NCBI GenBank assembly: GCA_039798005.1
Contig: JBDKGV010000246.1
Span: 1-5,240 of the forward strand
Source of the DNA: JBDKGV01 sp039798005
Lineage (GTDB): Bacteria; Fibrobacterota; Fibrobacteria; UBA5070
Direction: 5' to 3'
Length of the DNA: 5,240 nucleotides
Shown: in pieces, positions 4,802 through 5,240 of the stretch
Numbering within the stretch: the stretch's first letter is position 1
Layout: each line of letters begins with the position of its first letter
Made by a program: the position numbers and the translations under genes
Notes under the pieces: generated by a model
The model's database searches: none
Told to the model about the DNA's origin: nothing
Seen by the model: the letters and a program-made list of their open reading frames with translations, nothing else

Positions 4802-4885
4802 ATGGATACGGGCATGGGGATCACCCTGAAAGGGCACGGCGCCGAGCAGCGGACGTGCGGACCACAACCGACCCGAGGAGCATTG

Positions 4886-5240
4886 ATGAAGACTGCATCG
4901 AACTGGAAGTCCAAGACGCTGGCGATCGCGATCGCGGTGGCGACGGGAGCCATGGCAGAGGGCACGATCAAGGTGGGCGTCCTGCACTCCCTCTCCGGGA
5001 CCATGGCCATCTCCGAGACCTCGCTCAAGAACACGGCCCTCATGGCCATCGAGGAGATCAATGCCAAGGGCGGCGTGCTGGGCAAGAAGCTTGAGCCCGT
5101 GGTGGTCGACCCGGCCTCCAACTGGCCGCTGTTCGCCGAGAAGGCGCGCCAGCTCCTGACCCAGGACAAGGTCGCCGTGACCTTCGGCTGCTGGACCTCG
5201 GTCTCGCGCAAGTCGGTCCTGCCGGTGTACGAGGAGCTCA
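4886..5240 (+). CDS. urtA: Urea ABC transporter, periplasmic substrate-binding protein UrtA (3' truncated by window)
   Basis: The first 118 codons of a protein normally about 400-430 residues long; it runs off the right edge. UrtA captures urea in the periplasm and delivers it to the UrtBC permeases and UrtDE ATPases, feeding urease. The ATG at 4886 has GAGGAG five bases upstream and gives the signal MKTASNWKSKTLAIAIAVATGAMA in two parts: a lysine-bearing start and a hydrophobic core, cleaved before Glu25. The mature start follows the UrtA pattern closely: IKVGVLHSLSGTMAISETSL (28-47), then ALMAIEEINAKGGVLGKKLEPVVVDP in the 50-76 region, SNWPLFAEKARQLL (78-91) and VTFGCWTSVSRKSVLPVYEEL (from 98). 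The related amide binder FmdD shares this fold, but the wording GCWTSVSRKSVLPV favours urea. The other urt genes presumably follow beyond the window. Confidence 0.93.
   Translation, partial: MKTASNWKSKTLAIAIAVATGAMAEGTIKVGVLHSLSGTMAISETSLKNTALMAIEEINAKGGVLGKKLEPVVVDPASNWPLFAEKARQLLTQDKVAVTFGCWTSVSRKSVLPVYEEL

Larger units (their letters stand above)
4583..4885. other. 303-bp control region between porin and urtA
   Basis: Contains no gene. In order: two TGAC..CTGTC palindromes (4588-4619), the porin terminator (4633-4662), a 16-bp direct repeat (4684-4699 and 4736-4751) around a TGACAA/TTGTCA palindrome (4710-4724), a sigma-54-like promoter (4785-4801) and a leader of about 74 bases with the Shine-Dalgarno GAGGAG (4875-4880). 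Confidence 0.75.

Noticed and set aside
4019..5211. Long minus-strand frames opposite the porin and urtA (4019-4987 and 4681-5211)
   Set aside because: They run antisense to two clearly recognisable genes and across terminator and promoter elements, with no recognisable protein features.
1..5240. CRISPR array, tRNA, rRNA or insertion sequence
   Set aside because: No regular direct repeats with spacers, no tRNA cloverleaf or rRNA-like stretch, and no transposase or terminal inverted repeats were seen on either strand.

Overview
The window looks like a moderately GC-rich Gram-negative chromosome. It has an RND-type inner-membrane pump, a lipoprotein with a lipobox, two probable outer-membrane beta-barrel proteins, Shine-Dalgarno sequences at the gene starts I checked, and sigma-54-like promoters. 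The phylum cannot be fixed from the sequence alone.

Layout. (1) 1-1410, + strand: the 3' end of a CusA/CzcA-type heavy-metal RND transporter, overlapping by one base an isoprenylcysteine-methyltransferase-like membrane protein. A small exported protein with a YHS-like CPV...SEAC...DP..Y motif follows 44 bp later. Together they look like the tail of a metal-efflux operon. (2) 1411-1762: a 352-bp gap with several hairpins, including a strong CCCCGAAG/CTTCGGGG stem, no convincing gene, and a possible promoter near its end. (3) 1763-2206, +: a small lipoprotein with a lipocalin-like pattern, closed by a good terminator. (4) 2342-3550, -: an exported, probably beta-barrel protein of unknown function with a TTG start and its own terminator back to back with the previous one. 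(5) 3866-4582, +: a TorF-family (Gcw_chp) putative porin. (6) 4886-right edge, +: the start of a urea ABC transporter substrate-binding protein, UrtA.

The most interesting part is the control DNA in front of the last two genes. Each has a -24/-12-like element sharing the pattern TTGGCACGnGAnTCGnT. About 70 bp upstream of each -24 GG lies a dyad built from TGACA/TGTCA half-sites. A further pair of TGACxG-ATT-CTGTCx palindromes sits just after the porin stop codon, and a 16-bp direct repeat brackets the palindrome in front of urtA symmetrically. I infer that the porin and the urea transporter form a nitrogen-scavenging regulon switched on by a sigma-54 enhancer-binding protein, with the porin passing small nitrogen solutes across the outer membrane and UrtA capturing urea in the periplasm. 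The regulator itself is not in the window.
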